64,000 nucleotides of DNA from Heligmosomoides polygyrus polygyrus (GCA_947396885.1 OX377205.1:60794969-60858968); one strand, 5' to 3'. Shown: positions 21,884 through 33,433, numbered from the stretch's first letter. The notes: a model not told the origin generated them from the sequence alone. Numbers and translations: made by a program.

Positions 21884-22083
21884 NNNNNNNNNNNNNNNNN
21901 NNNNNNNNNNNNNNNNNNNNNNNNNNNNNNNNNNNNNNNNNNNNNNNNNNNNNNNNNNNNNNNNNNNNNNNNNNNNNNNNNNNNNNNNNNNNNNNNNNNN
22001 NNNNNNNNNNNNNNNNNNNNNNNNNNNNNNNNNNNNNNNNNNNNNNNNNNNNNNNNNNNNNNNNNNNNNNNNNNNNNNNNNNN
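21884..22083. other. Assembly gap, 200 N
   Basis: Exactly 200 N, a typical placeholder length, so the true distance is unknown. It lies close to long G tracts and inverted repeats, which commonly break assemblies. Confidence 1.
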
Positions 22084-22429
22084 CTTACGAGATATTCAAG
22101 AGGCAACGGGTCAGGGTATGAATGGGGATCGAGTGCAGAGCGTAGGGATTCAGGAGGCGTGGCTTTTGCAATGTTCTCTGCTTGTTTTAAAAATGTTGCT
22201 ATTTTTTTACATCATTTATGAACATGATCGAAATGTGCTGCTTAGGTGCATCTCTAGAATGTGCTCGTGTTTTTAGAGAATGCTATTCCATGCAAATTTG
22301 ACCAATTCCACCATTTCTTATAGCGTGTATCATTTCTATCCACTCCGTGGTGTTGCTCGTATTACAGCCGCATTATTTTTTTGATCCACTCCGTGGTGTT
22401 GTTCGTATTACAGCCGGGGGGAGGGGGGG

Positions 22430-23220
22430 GGGGGGGGGAGGGGCATGTAGAGTGAGCGTTTAGGGAGTTTTATCAGATATTTACAGCCGCCCTAGTCAGG
22501 GATTGCTCCAATTCGTCCCGGCGAGACTTTGGGGTGCGCCGTGAACAACGCATATAGAATCAACCTATCAATTGAGTGGGGCGACTGCTCGCTCGCAGGC
22601 GTGTTCTGAACGCAATAACTCTGTCAAGTTCCAATCATTTCAGCTACAACTCGCAGATGTTGTAGGCAGTAAAATGGATAGTAGTACACTAAAGTAGGAC
22701 AGTGTATCTTATGATTGGAAAAAGTATCGGCGGTGCGAATATGCAGGTTAGCCTTCTGTAACAGGATTTTTTCCAATTTCAGTTGACCTCTGCGGGAAGA
22801 TGCGGAGAGCTAACGGCCTACAAATGCGTATGCAAACAGAGCGCTTACTCTACTTTACAATGACGTGCTCTCCTCAGCTGCTTAAACTGCCTTAACGCGA
22901 GCTGCCATTTTAGGGCGGCAGAAGCTAGCACTTAGAGTTTCTTGCGCTCGTACTCGCCCAGGTTTGAGTTTTCGACGTCTGCAATGATCAATTCCGTTCA
23001 CCACGAAAAGCTCTATCGAATGATATCAATCTTGTTCAATTCCAGAAAAATCGACTTTTTGGCAATTTCCCATCGAGGACGAGCTGAGCATTGCGCGGAC
23101 GATGACGCTATCGAAAGCCGATATCTTCGAAATTGGCCAAATTTTCTCGCCCAAAATCGTCTAGGGGTTATTTGGGGCGCTGATTACGAATCCGACGCCC
23201 GTTTTTGAAAATTCCGCCGA
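22430..23220 (-). repeat. Dispersed repeat arm, inverted copy
   Basis: About 800 bp that matches 26,860-27,650 (continued at 30,619-30,680) in inverted orientation. Its outer end is a G tract at 22,424-22,442. The inner end carries the ATTACGAATCCGACG motif family found at many sites in this window. Together with the other arm it flanks the RTE-1-like element. Confidence 0.75.
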
Positions 23221-23404
23221 TTTCAGTAGGTTTTGGATTTTCTTTTGGATAACTGAGGGTGGTCGGATCGGAATCGCCGATTTTGCTCAAACTTCGTTCA
23301 AGTGAGGGGGCCTATTCGGGATGCCGAACACGATGCTGAAGTCCATTTGGTCGCTTATGGTAGGAGACCACCCATAGCGATAACTGAGTGTGATCGGTGG
23401 TCAT
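23221..23404. repeat. Copies of the GTGCTGATCACGAATCTG repeat family, eroded
   Basis: Short stretches such as CGATTTTGCTCAAACTTCG are shared with the fold-back elements at 53,328-54,065 and 61,700-62,280. No gene. Confidence 0.5.
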
Positions 23405-26400
23405 GACCCGACCATCCTCAAAGGGGAACTATCACCTCTATCACCTGTCGTCCCGTTGATCATCGAATTGCTCGAGCGGGTACCAGCAGCGTCTCCATTC
23501 CTCCCTGTCGCGTGCCAGAGTGCTCCAATGAATCCTCCTCGCTCGAGGGACACGAAGAGCGTTATAGCGGTCGTTCAGGGTTTCACGAAGTCTGACCAAC
23601 GCGTTGGTGTGCTTCCTGGTGTTCTCTTGACATCCCGCGGAATCCAGTCGGTGACGGCTCTCGTCCAGCTGGTTTCTACGGAACGCATTACGTGGCCGGC
23701 CCATCTAATTTTCGACAACTTGGCCCACGCGACAGAGTCTCTGATCTTCGAACGTCGGCGAAGCTCGGAACTCCGGAGGCCTTCTCTCACTTGCGTGAGT
23801 CGTGTCACTCCGAGCATCGTCCTCTCGATTCCACGCTGCGCGACGCTGATCGCGTGTTCATCCTGCTTTCGTATAGTCCAGGTCTCTGAGGCGTATGTTA
23901 GGGCAGGAAGAACAGTGGAGTCGAATAGGTGGGCACGAAGTCGGACGTTCTTCGTCTTCTTCGCGACTTTTTCGACGCTCTTGAAAGCTCCCCAAGCCGC
24001 TCTTTTCCTCCTGCTCAGCTCTGGTGCTAGGTCGTTGGCCATGTTGACTTCGCTACCTAGATAAACATAGCTGGAGCATTCGGAGATGTTCGTTCCGTTG
24101 AGTGAGAATGGGGCGTCAGAAACCCATCCGTTCCTCATGAACATCGTCTTCGTAAGATTCAGCTGCAGTCCAACGTTCCCACATACACGATCGAAGTCGG
24201 CCAGCATTCGCTCCGCCTGGCTGATGCTCGGTGTTATGAGCACGATGTCGTCAGCGAAGCGAAGATGATGTAGTTTCCTGCCGTCGACCTTCACTCCCAT
24301 GTCTTCCCATTCTAGTTCGCGCATGGCGTTTTCGAGAGTGGCGCTGAAGAGCTTCAGGGATATGGTATCCCCTTGCCGAACCCCTCTCTTCACGTCGATG
24401 ACGACGTCGTTGTAGAATGGCGAGATCTTGGTCGTGAATCCACTGTACAGCTCTCGAAGGACTCTGATGTACTGAGTAGGAACGCCCTGAGTGAGCAGGG
24501 CTTTGATGACCGCTTCAGTTTCGACAGAGTCGAATGCCTTCTTCAGGTCGATGAACGTAAGGCAAAGCGGCAGCTTGTACTCTCGCGACACTTCGATGAG
24601 TTCGTAATGGTGTGTATGTGGACGATCGTGCTGAATCCTCTCCGAAATCCTGCTTGTTCGCATGGCTGTCCTTCGTCCAGCGTTCGACTGATCCTATTCA
24701 GGATAACTCGAGTGAACAGCTTGTAGACTACGGACAGCAGGTAGATCGGGCGATAGTTGCCAATGTCGTGCACGCCTCCCTTCTTGTACAGCAAGACGGT
24801 CCTGCTGGTCTTCCAATGAGATGGAACCTTGCACTCCGACAGGTAGCGCGTGAAGAGCCGCGCCAGAGTGTTGATGAGCGCTGGCGGGAGGTTCTTCAGG
24901 TGTTCGGGTCTGATCCTGTCGGGACCGGGTGCTGTACGTTTCTTCACCGACGAGATGGCGTGTCGGATATCGGAAGGGAGAACAGAGGGGACGACGTATC
25001 CATCCTGCGGAAGTTGGCATGGGGGCAGGTGGACGTGGCTATCGAAGAGATCGGAGGAGAAATCGTGGATGACCTTCTCCATGGTCCTTCTGGAAGAGGT
25101 GACGGTTCCGTCGGGACGTCGGAGAGTGGTCATCTTGGTCTTGAAGTTGGCGAAGTCTCGGCGGGCTTTGCGGATGCTCAAACCTGCCTCTGCAGCTTCA
25201 GCCAACACTTCCGCCCTTCTCTCCTTAAGATCCTCCTTTATCGCCTCTCTGCATAGCTTCGCAAGCTCGGACGTCAGTTGGTAGTTGCCTGACGCTCGTG
25301 CTGCTCCACGCTGGCGTATAAGCTCGAGAGTTTCCGGAGACAGACGTCTCTTGGTGGTCTTCAAGCTCTCGGCTCCCTTAGCACTATCGTGGAGATGGTG
25401 CACGAAGCGGTCGTATTCCTCGTCGACGTTGTCCATGACGGCATCTTCCCAAAGGCCGGCAAGAGAGGTGTAGAGGTCCCAGTTGATGGTCGTTCTGGGA
25501 CTCCTCTTCTTGAACTTCGCGGCCTTCTCTCCTTGACGCGAAAAGCGGAACCTTGCGCGAAGGAGGCGGTGGTCCGATCCCGTGTAGAACTTGGGGACAA
25601 CTGAGACGTCGGTCAGGCAATATTTGCGGTTGAAGATGATGTGGTCGATCTCGTTGTGGAACTGGCCACCGGGAGATTCCCAGGTCCATCGTAGGGAGGG
25701 AGGCTTCTGGAACTGCGAGTTTCCATGGATGGTCTTGGTCGACATGATAAACTCAGACAGCCTTTCACCTTGCTCGTTCCACTCCAAACCGTGGGTTCCG
25801 ATGTGAAGTTCTTCCGGCGACCTTCGCGGTCCGATCTTGGCGTTGAAGTCGCCGACGATCACCTTGTAGAAGGTGTGATCTTCCTTATAGAACTTCTTCA
25901 GCTCCACGTAGAAGGCTTCAACCTCTTCGTCGTCGTAGTCGGATGTTGGGGCATACGCGACGAACACAGTCAAAGCTGGCACGGAACCACATCGCTTCAG
26001 TCGCAGACGTCCGATTCGGCTTGTCAGAGAAGTCATGGCCAAGTTCGTGTTGACGAGGACACCAACGCCGCCTACTCCCCTGCTGTCGCATGTTCCGAGG
26101 AACAGTTCTTCTACAGTCGTAGGGGGCGTGTAGGGGGTGGTGTCTTCTCGTCTCGGTCAGTCCGATGACGTCGTACTTGATCTTCCTGGCTTGCATCATC
26201 AGGTCCTCGACGGATACTTCCGATGCGAGCGTGCGGGCGTTGTAAGTACAGATCGTCATCCTAGTCCTTCTCAATTTGCGCAGCCCGGTTAGGCCCCGAG
26301 ATTTTAGCAGCCTCTCCGTACTCGCCCTTCCCATCGCTGCAGAAATGGGGGCTCTTTCGGGGTCAGGGGAATGAGGCCCTTTAGTGCTGCTGTTTTTGAC

Positions 26401-26857
26401 TTGAGTGCACACGGGTAGCTAGTCGGACTCTGTCGTGCGGGCGAAGAACTCCGGGCAGCCAGACTGCCCGAAGGGACGGGGCGAGACTTTTGAGGCGGCC
26501 TCGAATCGCCTTACGATGTACTCCCAGTCTACCGGGTGCAAGCTTTTGGCCGAGCCGACACAGTTACAATCCGCACAGTCACGGACACATCCACGCACAC
26601 TGTACATGAACATGCCGCTCCCACGCACAAGGAACGCATCGACCCGACACAGCAGGAGCAAGGAGTCCATCCCCTGCATCCCACCTGCGTCTCTGGGCAG
26701 TACACGGTTGCATTTGGTTCGCGTTTAATTCCCCTATCCACCAACCGGAGACGCGCCACGTGGCCCTGCGACAAGCGGCCCGAGATCCCTCTTAACAAGA
26801 GAGCCCGAAGGCTCTCTATCGAGGGAGATCCGTGGAAAGAGGAAGTAAGCTGCTGAA
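23405..26857 (-). mobile_element. RTE-1-like non-LTR retrotransposon, nearly full length
   Basis: A second RTE-clade family, distinct from RTE-A to E. The 3' end at about 23,405 has short tandem units related to ACAGGTGAT. The 5' part runs to about 26,857. The proteins resemble the C. elegans RTE-1 type (FIDLKKAFDSVET, LRFADDIVLI). Fragments of this family are at 1,638, 21,295, 30,905, 46,855, 48,140 and 52,329. A target-site duplication was not identified. Confidence 0.85.
23575..26412 (-). pseudogene. RTE-1-like endonuclease/reverse transcriptase in three frames
   Basis: The N-terminal segment (25,918-26,412) has ICTYNARTLASE and GLTETRRHH endonuclease motifs. A frame shift near 26,040 leads to a 499-codon frame (24,543-26,042) with KVIVGDFNAKIGP, NEIDHIIFNRKY and the GSDHRLLRARF end of the endonuclease, then the reverse transcriptase fingers (TAPGPDRIRPEHLK, NYRPIYLLS). 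A second shift near 24,650 leads to 23,575-24,663 with FIDLKKAFDSVET (motif A), GVRQGDTISLKLF (B) and RFADDIVLI (C). Only a few lesions separate it from an intact ORF of about 950 codons. It is probably a fairly young copy, and it still cannot make the full protein. Confidence 0.85.
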
Positions 26858-26859
26858 TT

Positions 26860-27650
26860 CGACGGAATTTTCAAAAACGGACGTCAGATTCGTAATCAGC
26901 GCCCCAAATAATCCCTAATGGATTTTGGACGAGAAAATTTGGCCAATTTCGGAGATATCGATTTTCGATGACGTCATCGTCCGCGCAGGCTCGGCCTAGG
27001 GAGCCCACGTCCTCGATGGGAGATTGCCAAAAAATCGACTTTCTGGAATTGGACGAGATTGACATCGTTCGATAGAGCTTTTCGTGCTGAACGGAATGGT
27101 GCTATCGAGAGTGTCGAAAACTCAAATCTAGTATCTGTAATCTGCGAGTACGAGCGCAAGAAACTCTAACTGCTAGCTTTCGCCGCTCTAAAACGGCAGC
27201 TGAGGATAAGACAATTTAAGCAGCTAAGGAGTTCTGAGCACGTCGTCGTAAAGTACCTTAAGCGCTCTGTTCGCCTACGCATTTTAAAACCGTCAACTCG
27301 CCGCGACTTCCCGCAGTGGTCCGCCGAAATCGGAGAAAATGCCTCGCACAAGCCCCACCTGCATTTTCACATCCCCGTAGCACTGCCACTCCCTGAGCTA
27401 CACCATCCTACTTTAGTGTGCTACTAGTGCATTTTACTGCCTACAACACCAGCTAGTTGCAGACGAAACGATTCGAACTTGACAGAGTTATTGTGCTCCG
27501 AACAGGTTCGCGCGTGCAATTTGCGAGCGGTCGCCCTCGATTGATAGGTTAGACTGTACATGCATTGTTCACGGCGCACTCCAAAGGCTAGCTAGACAGC
27601 CTAAGAGCAAACTCTGACTCCTGACTAGGGCGGTTGAAAACTTCTGATAA
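26860..27650 (+). repeat. Dispersed repeat arm, direct copy
   Basis: The inverted partner of 22,430-23,220. It starts with AAACGGACGTCAGATTCG and AGCGCCCCAAATAAT and reaches the poly(C) repeat, which continues at 30,619 after the BEL insertion. Short minus-strand frames in it mirror those in the other arm but lack protein features. Confidence 0.75.
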
Positions 27651-27652
27651 GA

Positions 27653-27871
27653 ATGTATACGACGATACGGCGAAGGACGAATTATACGCCCGAATAATGC
27701 GGTGGTTCAGTGGATATGATGGCAAGTACAAGAGATGAGACAGAGTTTATTGAGAGACCAACTGGTCTATGTACAGGTGGAGCGAGAACTGCCGTGCGTC
27801 CGCTGTATGGTAGCGTCACGCCTCCTGACCTCTCAAGGCTTGAGCATCATCGTAGACGATAGGCGATGATA
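27653..27871 (-). repeat. BEL-2 3' LTR
   Basis: 219 bp, matching 30,400-30,618. The end nearest the interior contains nested GATGATA/CATCATCG inverted repeats. Confidence 0.85.
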
Positions 27872-28210
27872 TTCCCGGCGAGGCCAAAACGAAATCTTTG
27901 AATTACACAAAGAAATGTAATTCAAGCATGACGTGATATGGATGAAAAGTATGACATCACGATGCCGGCGGCGATCGGCTTGTTTGATGGACTGTTGCAG
28001 AGACCGGATATGTAGAAGACTCGAGTTTCTGTTGACGGTTTTAGGTTGTCGGCTGCAGACTGCTTGTTGAAAGTTGAAGACAGCTTGACGGACGAGTTGA
28101 GCAGCAGCAGCTAGTTGAGAGTTGTAGACGGTGACGGCGGTATGGAACAAAGGGAAACATGACAGATCTTAAACTTCGACCAGTAAGTACCCATTTCGAA
28201 AAAGCATAAT

Positions 28211-28924
28211 TCACTGAACATGTGAATGGTCTGGCGGTCTTGCGAGGGTTTCCCTGTTCAGCTTTTCCAACGTAGGTCCAAGAATTCCGCGAGCACAACC
28301 CATCCTTTCTCTGTTCATTATTGACTTTTTGCGGCACGGTTTGTTGAGCAATTGATGAGTGTATATTCTTGGAGACCTGGCCGATCCAACTAATAAAGTA
28401 GTGACCTGACCTAGGTTCGCGCGAAAGGGCAAGTCCCATAGCAGGCGCGGTTGTTTGGTAGACGCAGCACCCTTCTTACGTTTAGATATGGGTGGTCTTT
28501 GCGCCAGTGGCTGGTTCTGTACTTCTTTACCTATTGTTCGCTTGAACCCGCTTTTATTTGCAACAGTTAATTTGTTGGTTGGCGGCAAATGATTAAATGT
28601 TTGATTTTCAACGGAAACCGCGCCGAGATTTGTAAAATTTTTAGTACAAAAGCGCTGATTTTCGGCATGATTAGTATTATTTGCTGTGCGATAATGGCAG
28701 ATTTGATGGTCTCGTCGCAATGAGTTCCATGGAGGACCTTGTTTGGGCTTCTTGGGGTCTTTTTTGAAGCACACTGATGCGTGGTGCATTTTCCCACATC
28801 CAGTGCAGTTCAGCTTTTGGCAGTTAAAGCTGTTGTGCCGTGAGGAACAGCATTTCCAGCATCTGTTTTGCTCCTTCAAAATTCTTCTACGAGTTGATTT
28901 GTCAATAACAGTTTTACATGACAA
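28211..28924 (-). CDS. BEL-2 zinc-knuckle (Gag C-terminal) frame
   Basis: A 237-codon frame with two Cys/His clusters near its start: CWKCCSSRHNSFNC and CTGCGKMHHASVCF. This is the paired zinc-knuckle arrangement that follows the Gag core in BEL/Pao elements and binds element RNA. The rest (basic, Asn/Pro-rich) shows no protease motif and decays into unrelated residues. It lies about 120 bp downstream of the gag frame on the same strand, probably one ancestral polyprotein separated by a stop or shift. Confidence 0.7.
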   Translation of the reverse strand: MSCKTVIDKSTRRRILKEQNRCWKCCSSRHNSFNCQKLNCTGCGKMHHASVCFKKDPKKPKQGPPWNSLRRDHQICHYRTANNTNHAENQRFCTKNFTNLGAVSVENQTFNHLPPTNKLTVANKSGFKRTIGKEVQNQPLAQRPPISKRKKGAASTKQPRLLWDLPFRANLGQVTTLLVGSARSPRIYTHQLLNKPCRKKSIMNRERMGCARGILGPTLEKLNRETLARPPDHSHVQ

Positions 28925-29047
28925 AGACGCATGCTTGCCAGTGCTGCAAAAGATACATCCCCTATTTAGTTGAGGTCGCGGAGCGTCATATCTAGGTGGT
29001 GTTGAGATGACCTCGTCATTGATTGTATTGCCCAGTCTGTTCTCGAT

Positions 29048-30136
29048 TTAGACCCGAACGGCAATTTCCTTCCTGAGGTCACTCATGAGTTCATCGATTG
29101 ATTGATTGTGCACTGCTCTGCTAGCTATGAGCGCAGGCCTAACAATACTATGAGGAAACTTGGACAGTATGGTTTCGATCCAACTTGGCTCACATGTAGA
29201 CCTAACGTCATATCCTGCATATACCATCTGGTTAATCAAAACCTGAATTTTTCCGAGGACTAAGAAGCAGCTGTTCACAAAATCACTAGCTGGCCTTAAA
29301 TTTAGCAGCTTTCGGGCAATTTGTGACCTATTTATTGAATGGTCGCAGTAAGTATCCTTCAGCGTTTGTATCATCCACTCATAGTTATGCGGCAGTGGCT
29401 TGATGCCTTGTATGGCGGATTTTGCCCTACCTTTTAAGCTTTCCCTCAACAGGTGGACCTTTTCGATGACGTGAAGTTCAACGTTTTTATGAACCAGAGT
29501 CTCAAAAACTGCCCAATACTCTGGAAATTCCTTTGAATTACCAAAAAATTTCGGTAAGGACACCTCCGGAGCCTTTATGGAGCGGTGTACTCCAGGACCT
29601 GCCTGCGTTTTCGCTACCTGCACTGTTACGGTACTGGCATTAGCTTCAATGTTCTCGTAATTCGATTGGCTACTTTGAAACACTGATGGTGTTGGAACTG
29701 CGGCAGCAACTATACTGTTATTTTGAAAGCAGTGCCCAAATTGGACTGTTTTCCTTTCTTTAGTGCACCTTAATTCGTCAACACGTGCCCTTAAACAATA
29801 TGTAAGGTCAACGGCTTCTGCAATAACCTTGTGCAGCTGAGATTCTCGCTCAATTTCCTCTAATTCAACCATTAACTCTTTTTTCTCTGCTTTATCTCTG
29901 CACTTCATGTACTCATCCCTTAACTCGATAAAAAGTTTTTGAAGGCATTGTTCACCTTCTTTTAATTCTGTTATGCACTCTTCTAAGCGATGTATGGTAG
30001 ATTTGCATTTCTCATAGTTGAACTCAATTTGAATTGCGCAGTTTAGGCTAACTGCATGCTCTTTGTAGCACGTTGATAAATCATGAAGCGCGGTTGAGCT
30101 CAATATGATTGCTGATTTCCTTGAACGGAATGTCAT
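29048..30136 (-). CDS. BEL-2 Gag core (DUF1759-like), intact
   Basis: A 362-codon intact frame. The N-terminal half (about residues 20-150) is a charged helical, coiled-coil-like segment (YEKCKSTIHRLEECITELKE). From about 190 it has the BEL/Pao Gag block: VSLPKFFGNSKEFPEYWAVF, then VHLLRESLKGRAKSAI, which corresponds to LLEIPNFSGDLREFNAFWP and FLKQALKGEA in the other BEL family. Gag forms the particle and packages RNA. An open gag in an element lacking pol suggests that the copy is young or that Gag is selected. It starts at ATG 30,136. Confidence 0.85.
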   Translation of the reverse strand: MTFRSRKSAIILSSTALHDLSTCYKEHAVSLNCAIQIEFNYEKCKSTIHRLEECITELKEGEQCLQKLFIELRDEYMKCRDKAEKKELMVELEEIERESQLHKVIAEAVDLTYCLRARVDELRCTKERKTVQFGHCFQNNSIVAAAVPTPSVFQSSQSNYENIEANASTVTVQVAKTQAGPGVHRSIKAPEVSLPKFFGNSKEFPEYWAVFETLVHKNVELHVIEKVHLLRESLKGRAKSAIQGIKPLPHNYEWMIQTLKDTYCDHSINRSQIARKLLNLRPASDFVNSCFLVLGKIQVLINQMVYAGYDVRSTCEPSWIETILSKFPHSIVRPALIASRAVHNQSIDELMSDLRKEIAVRV

Positions 30137-30399
30137 TTTTTTAAAATTCTCCTATAGTGATGTTAGCTACGGAGGGAAGAGGCTGCTCCAGGTACTTTTA
30201 GCGTACGGGAGACTTAACTTTCTTAATTAGAAAGTGCGATCGTGAATAGGATCGACTTTGTGCTCCAGGTATTTAACGGGAGACTTATTCTCTTGGATTC
30301 AGAGAATGCGATCTTATATTCGACCGACTTTATGCTCCAGGTCCCAAAGCTGTTACACTTTGACACGGGGGACTTAGGCTTGTTAGGCCGATGCACCAA
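30137..30399 (-). repeat. BEL-2 leader tandem repeats and primer site
   Basis: Between LTR and gag, units of about 70-80 bp containing TGCTCCAGGT and GGGAGACTTA recur three times. Next to the LTR the minus strand reads TTGGTGCATCGGCC, a probable tRNA primer-binding site resembling that of the other BEL family. The same kind of repeated leader occurs there too (8,155-8,540). Confidence 0.6.
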
Positions 30400-30618
30400 A
30401 TGTATACAACGATACGGCGAAGGACGAATTATACGCCCGAATAATGCGGTGGTTCAGTGGATATGATGGCGAGTACAAGAGATGAGACAGAGCTTATTGA
30501 GAGACCAACTGGTCTATGTACAGGTGGAGCGAGAACTGCCGTGCGTTCGCTGTATGGTAGCGTCACGCCTCCTGACCTCTCAAGGCTTGAGCATCATCGT
30601 AGACGATAGACGATGATA
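30400..30618 (-). repeat. BEL-2 5' LTR
   Basis: 219 bp. The first LTR in element orientation, so it should hold the promoter. Confidence 0.85.
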
Positions 30619-30904
30619 CCTTAAACGCCCACTCTACAAGCTGTCCCTGCCCCCCCCCCCCCCCCCCCGATTGAAAGCTTCGACTCTGTATGCATTGTTC
30701 CCGGCGCACTCCAAAGTCTCGCCGGGACAGATGGAGCCTTGGAGCTAATCCTGAGTGGGATGGCTGGAAATTTCTGATAACATTCTCCAAACAGTTCAAA
30801 ATAGTCTTGAGGATTTCGCATTTCCCAATAAGAGAAGATATTATAGAAGTTGATTCTCCTCTTGAGACACCTAGTACCAAGTGTCCAGCACATTAGTTTG
30901 TGGT
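30619..30904 (+). repeat. Poly(C) repeat, right part
   Basis: Continues the repeat interrupted by BEL-2. It includes a C tract at about 30,650-30,668 and the GCCGGGACAG block shared with 180-190. Confidence 0.65.
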
Positions 30905-31215
30905 TCGAATGAGTTTTTTTGAAGATCAGAGACGCTGTCACAGCCAGCCAAGTCGTCGAAAATTAGGTGGGCCAGCCAATGCGCTTCGCAGACACCCGCT
31001 GGTCCTGACCCGTCACCGTCTGGATTCCGCAGGATTCGAGAGAACACTAGGACGCCAACAACGCGTTGGTCGGACTCCTCGTGAAGGCTCTGAACGAACC
31101 GGCATGACGCCCTTCGTATCCCTCAAGCTAGGGGGATCTATTAGAGCAGCCCGGCACGCGACAGAGACGCATCGGGGACGCATGACGCTGCTGCCGCCCA
31201 CTCGAGCAACTCGAT
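30905..31215 (+). mobile_element. RTE-1-like 3' fragment, right duplicate
   Basis: The counterpart of 1,638-1,990, with the same PMRFADTRW-type end (here eroded) and ACAGGTGATAC terminus. Confidence 0.7.
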
Positions 31216-33433
31216 GATCAAGGACCGACAGGTGATACACGCAATACCGATCAATCGATAATATCGATTTTTGATTACACTTGATCATTTAACACAAAAG
31301 TAGCGGGAGTATGACGGCCGCGGACAGGAGATCATTGATCGAAATTGACCTATCACTCAGCACAGTTGATAATTATCGATCCCCATTCGAAAGCAGTTGG
31401 TAGAAGAGTAATGACAATCTGAAGCCTTCCATGCCGCTCCGCCGAAAAAAGTTGTACAACAGGCAACAAAAATGAGTAAATGTTAATCCTTGGGTGACCG
31501 CAATAAATAAGAGTGCTGTTAAACGTTCCATTATCCGAAATTCGACTTTTTGAAAAACCCGAATGTATTCAGACATTCGAAAAATCGATACTTCTGACTT
31601 TTTGTCCCAAGGGCAAAGGTGTACCCCCCAAGTCAGGGTCAAGGAGGAAACTAATTGACTGACGTGATTATTTGCATGCCAATAACAAAACCTTGAAGAA
31701 AGCTTAGCTGTTCCTACAAGAAGCCCAGTAGAAGCGGAATACATACCGAATCTCGACGTCATACGCAACGTTCCCCTATTGCGAATGCTAACCTCGTAAC
31801 GTTAAGCACATCCTCCGCCCCTGTGCGACCTATTCTCATGGAACTCCCGAACAAACGAATGAACGTGTCCAGGAACGCTTCGAGCGAATGATCTTCGAGA
31901 ATCGAATTCAACCGATACTCTAGTGCAGTTCATGGCAACATCTGCTGGCGTAGTTGAAGTTTCTGCACTGCAGAATCCGAACGCTACTCCTAGTCTTTAA
32001 GCTGGATGTTGATATTCGAACAATCCTTGAGTAGCAGTTACCGTCAACCCTCGAATTTCAGCAATATACGAATGACGTCATAAACTGCTTGTTTGTGCTC
32101 AACTCTAGTATTCAGAGCGGAAGCACCATGCACCCGTCGTGCTTGGCAACGTAAGGGAAAGCCCTGGGCACGAACACGTACCTCTTCGGGTAGCACACCT
32201 CGGAAAGGGATACGCCAAATTATCTGCTTGCCATGGAGTGCCTTCCGTAAGCTCTAACGTCTCCTTCACCCACACCAAAGACAAACAACAGCGCATCAGC
32301 ACCATAAACATCGTCAGATTTACTTAGAGTCGTTTCAGAACGACATACAATAAAAGGAGGGACATATGATCATATTACATTACGGGCATACACATACACA
32401 GCCACATACGAATCAACACCAAGGACAACGCATGAAAGATCTGGCATTCATCCAGGCCGTATGGAGAGTAATGGCTGCTCATCACGAGCACAGAGTGAGT
32501 AAATTAGTAGCTGCCAATAAGAAGTGTGGTCAACAACGCTGCGCTTCCCTAGAAGAACCGTCCAGAGAGATTCCCATGCGAGCATACTTCTCCTCCAGCC
32601 TCCGTACTCTCCTTGCTGCTTCCTCCTTCAACGTTTCCCACCATTTTCTCTTCGCAAGGAGTTCTTCATTGGATTCTGCACTGAGAAGAGCCGCCAGCTG
32701 CTCTGCTCCTCTCTTCTGCAACAGAAACATCTTTGAGACGCTAGGATTAGTGCGAACAAACGGCTCCATACTATACATAGGACCCGAAACCATTAACCAT
32801 CCAGACCATTTTCTGACATTCGACCGCATTTTGCTGATAATGAGCTATCCGAAATGCGCTCCGACAGGAGCTGCTGTTACCTGAATCATCCGGAAATCCC
32901 AGCTTTTTTCAAACTTTCCGGAACAGATAGAGAACACGCTTGTGAAAAGTTTATGAAAGCATTTGAATTGAGGTATGTGAGAGCACATGAAAGGCTAGGG
33001 CACACCGGATGTGCGTAGCATGCTCCTTGCACAGCTCAGGTGGCATGATCAGGAATTTCCTTCGGTAAAATGACGGCTGAGCTTTGTTCTGTCCAGCTGC
33101 ACGGTTGTTGATTCAATGACCGTAGAAGAGCTTGTGACGCTTCTCCCACATTCGGCGGGAGATTGGCCGAATATGCGCTAGAGGCGTCAATTGACATAGA
33201 ACGTCAGAGTATTTAGAAGACCAGCAACAGGGTATAACGAGAAGATGAAGGCAGCCCAAGCCTTTCACGAATTGTAAAGGATGGCCCGGAAGGGGAACCT
33301 GGGGAGGAGTGAATATAATTATGTTCGAACTAATATACTTGAATAATTATTCGAATAGGCAAACATTCAATATTTCTTGATTTTCAAATATTCGCTCGAA
33401 ATCCAACATAGACGGTTTTCGAAAGCACCCGAA
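31216..33433. other. Shared spacer of the duplication with the empty RTE-A site
   Basis: Matches 1,991-2,818 joined to 6,278-7,676. The 13-base target of RTE-A is single at 32,033-32,045. The one reading frame that stands out is 32,530-32,829 (minus). Confidence 0.6.
32530..32829 (-). CDS. Hypothetical 99-aa charged helical protein
   Basis: An intact frame from ATG 32,829 to TGA 32,530. The N-terminus (MRSNVRKWSGWLMVSGPMYS) is basic and amphipathic, as in a mitochondrial presequence. The rest is strongly helical and charged (LLAKRKWWETLKEEAARRVR, RLEEKYARMGIS). The duplicated copy at 6,775-7,072 has a one-base frameshift but otherwise similar residues. The composition looks like a real protein rather than chance, perhaps a captured host exon or retrocopy, but I cannot name it. 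No upstream promoter or poly(A) signal was identified. Confidence 0.35.
   Translation of the reverse strand: MRSNVRKWSGWLMVSGPMYSMEPFVRTNPSVSKMFLLQKRGAEQLAALLSAESNEELLAKRKWWETLKEEAARRVRRLEEKYARMGISLDGSSREAQRC

Larger units (their letters stand above)
27653..30618 (-). mobile_element. BEL/Pao retrotransposon, gag-only (BEL-2)
   Basis: Two 219-bp LTRs (27,653-27,871 and 30,400-30,618) differ at few positions. The element reads on the minus strand: primer site and leader repeats after the right-hand LTR, an intact gag of 362 codons, a zinc-knuckle frame, then the left LTR. Protease, reverse transcriptase and integrase are absent, making it non-autonomous. It sits inside the poly(C) repeat of the right duplicate only, so it arrived after the duplication. 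No clear target-site duplication is seen. Confidence 0.88.
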
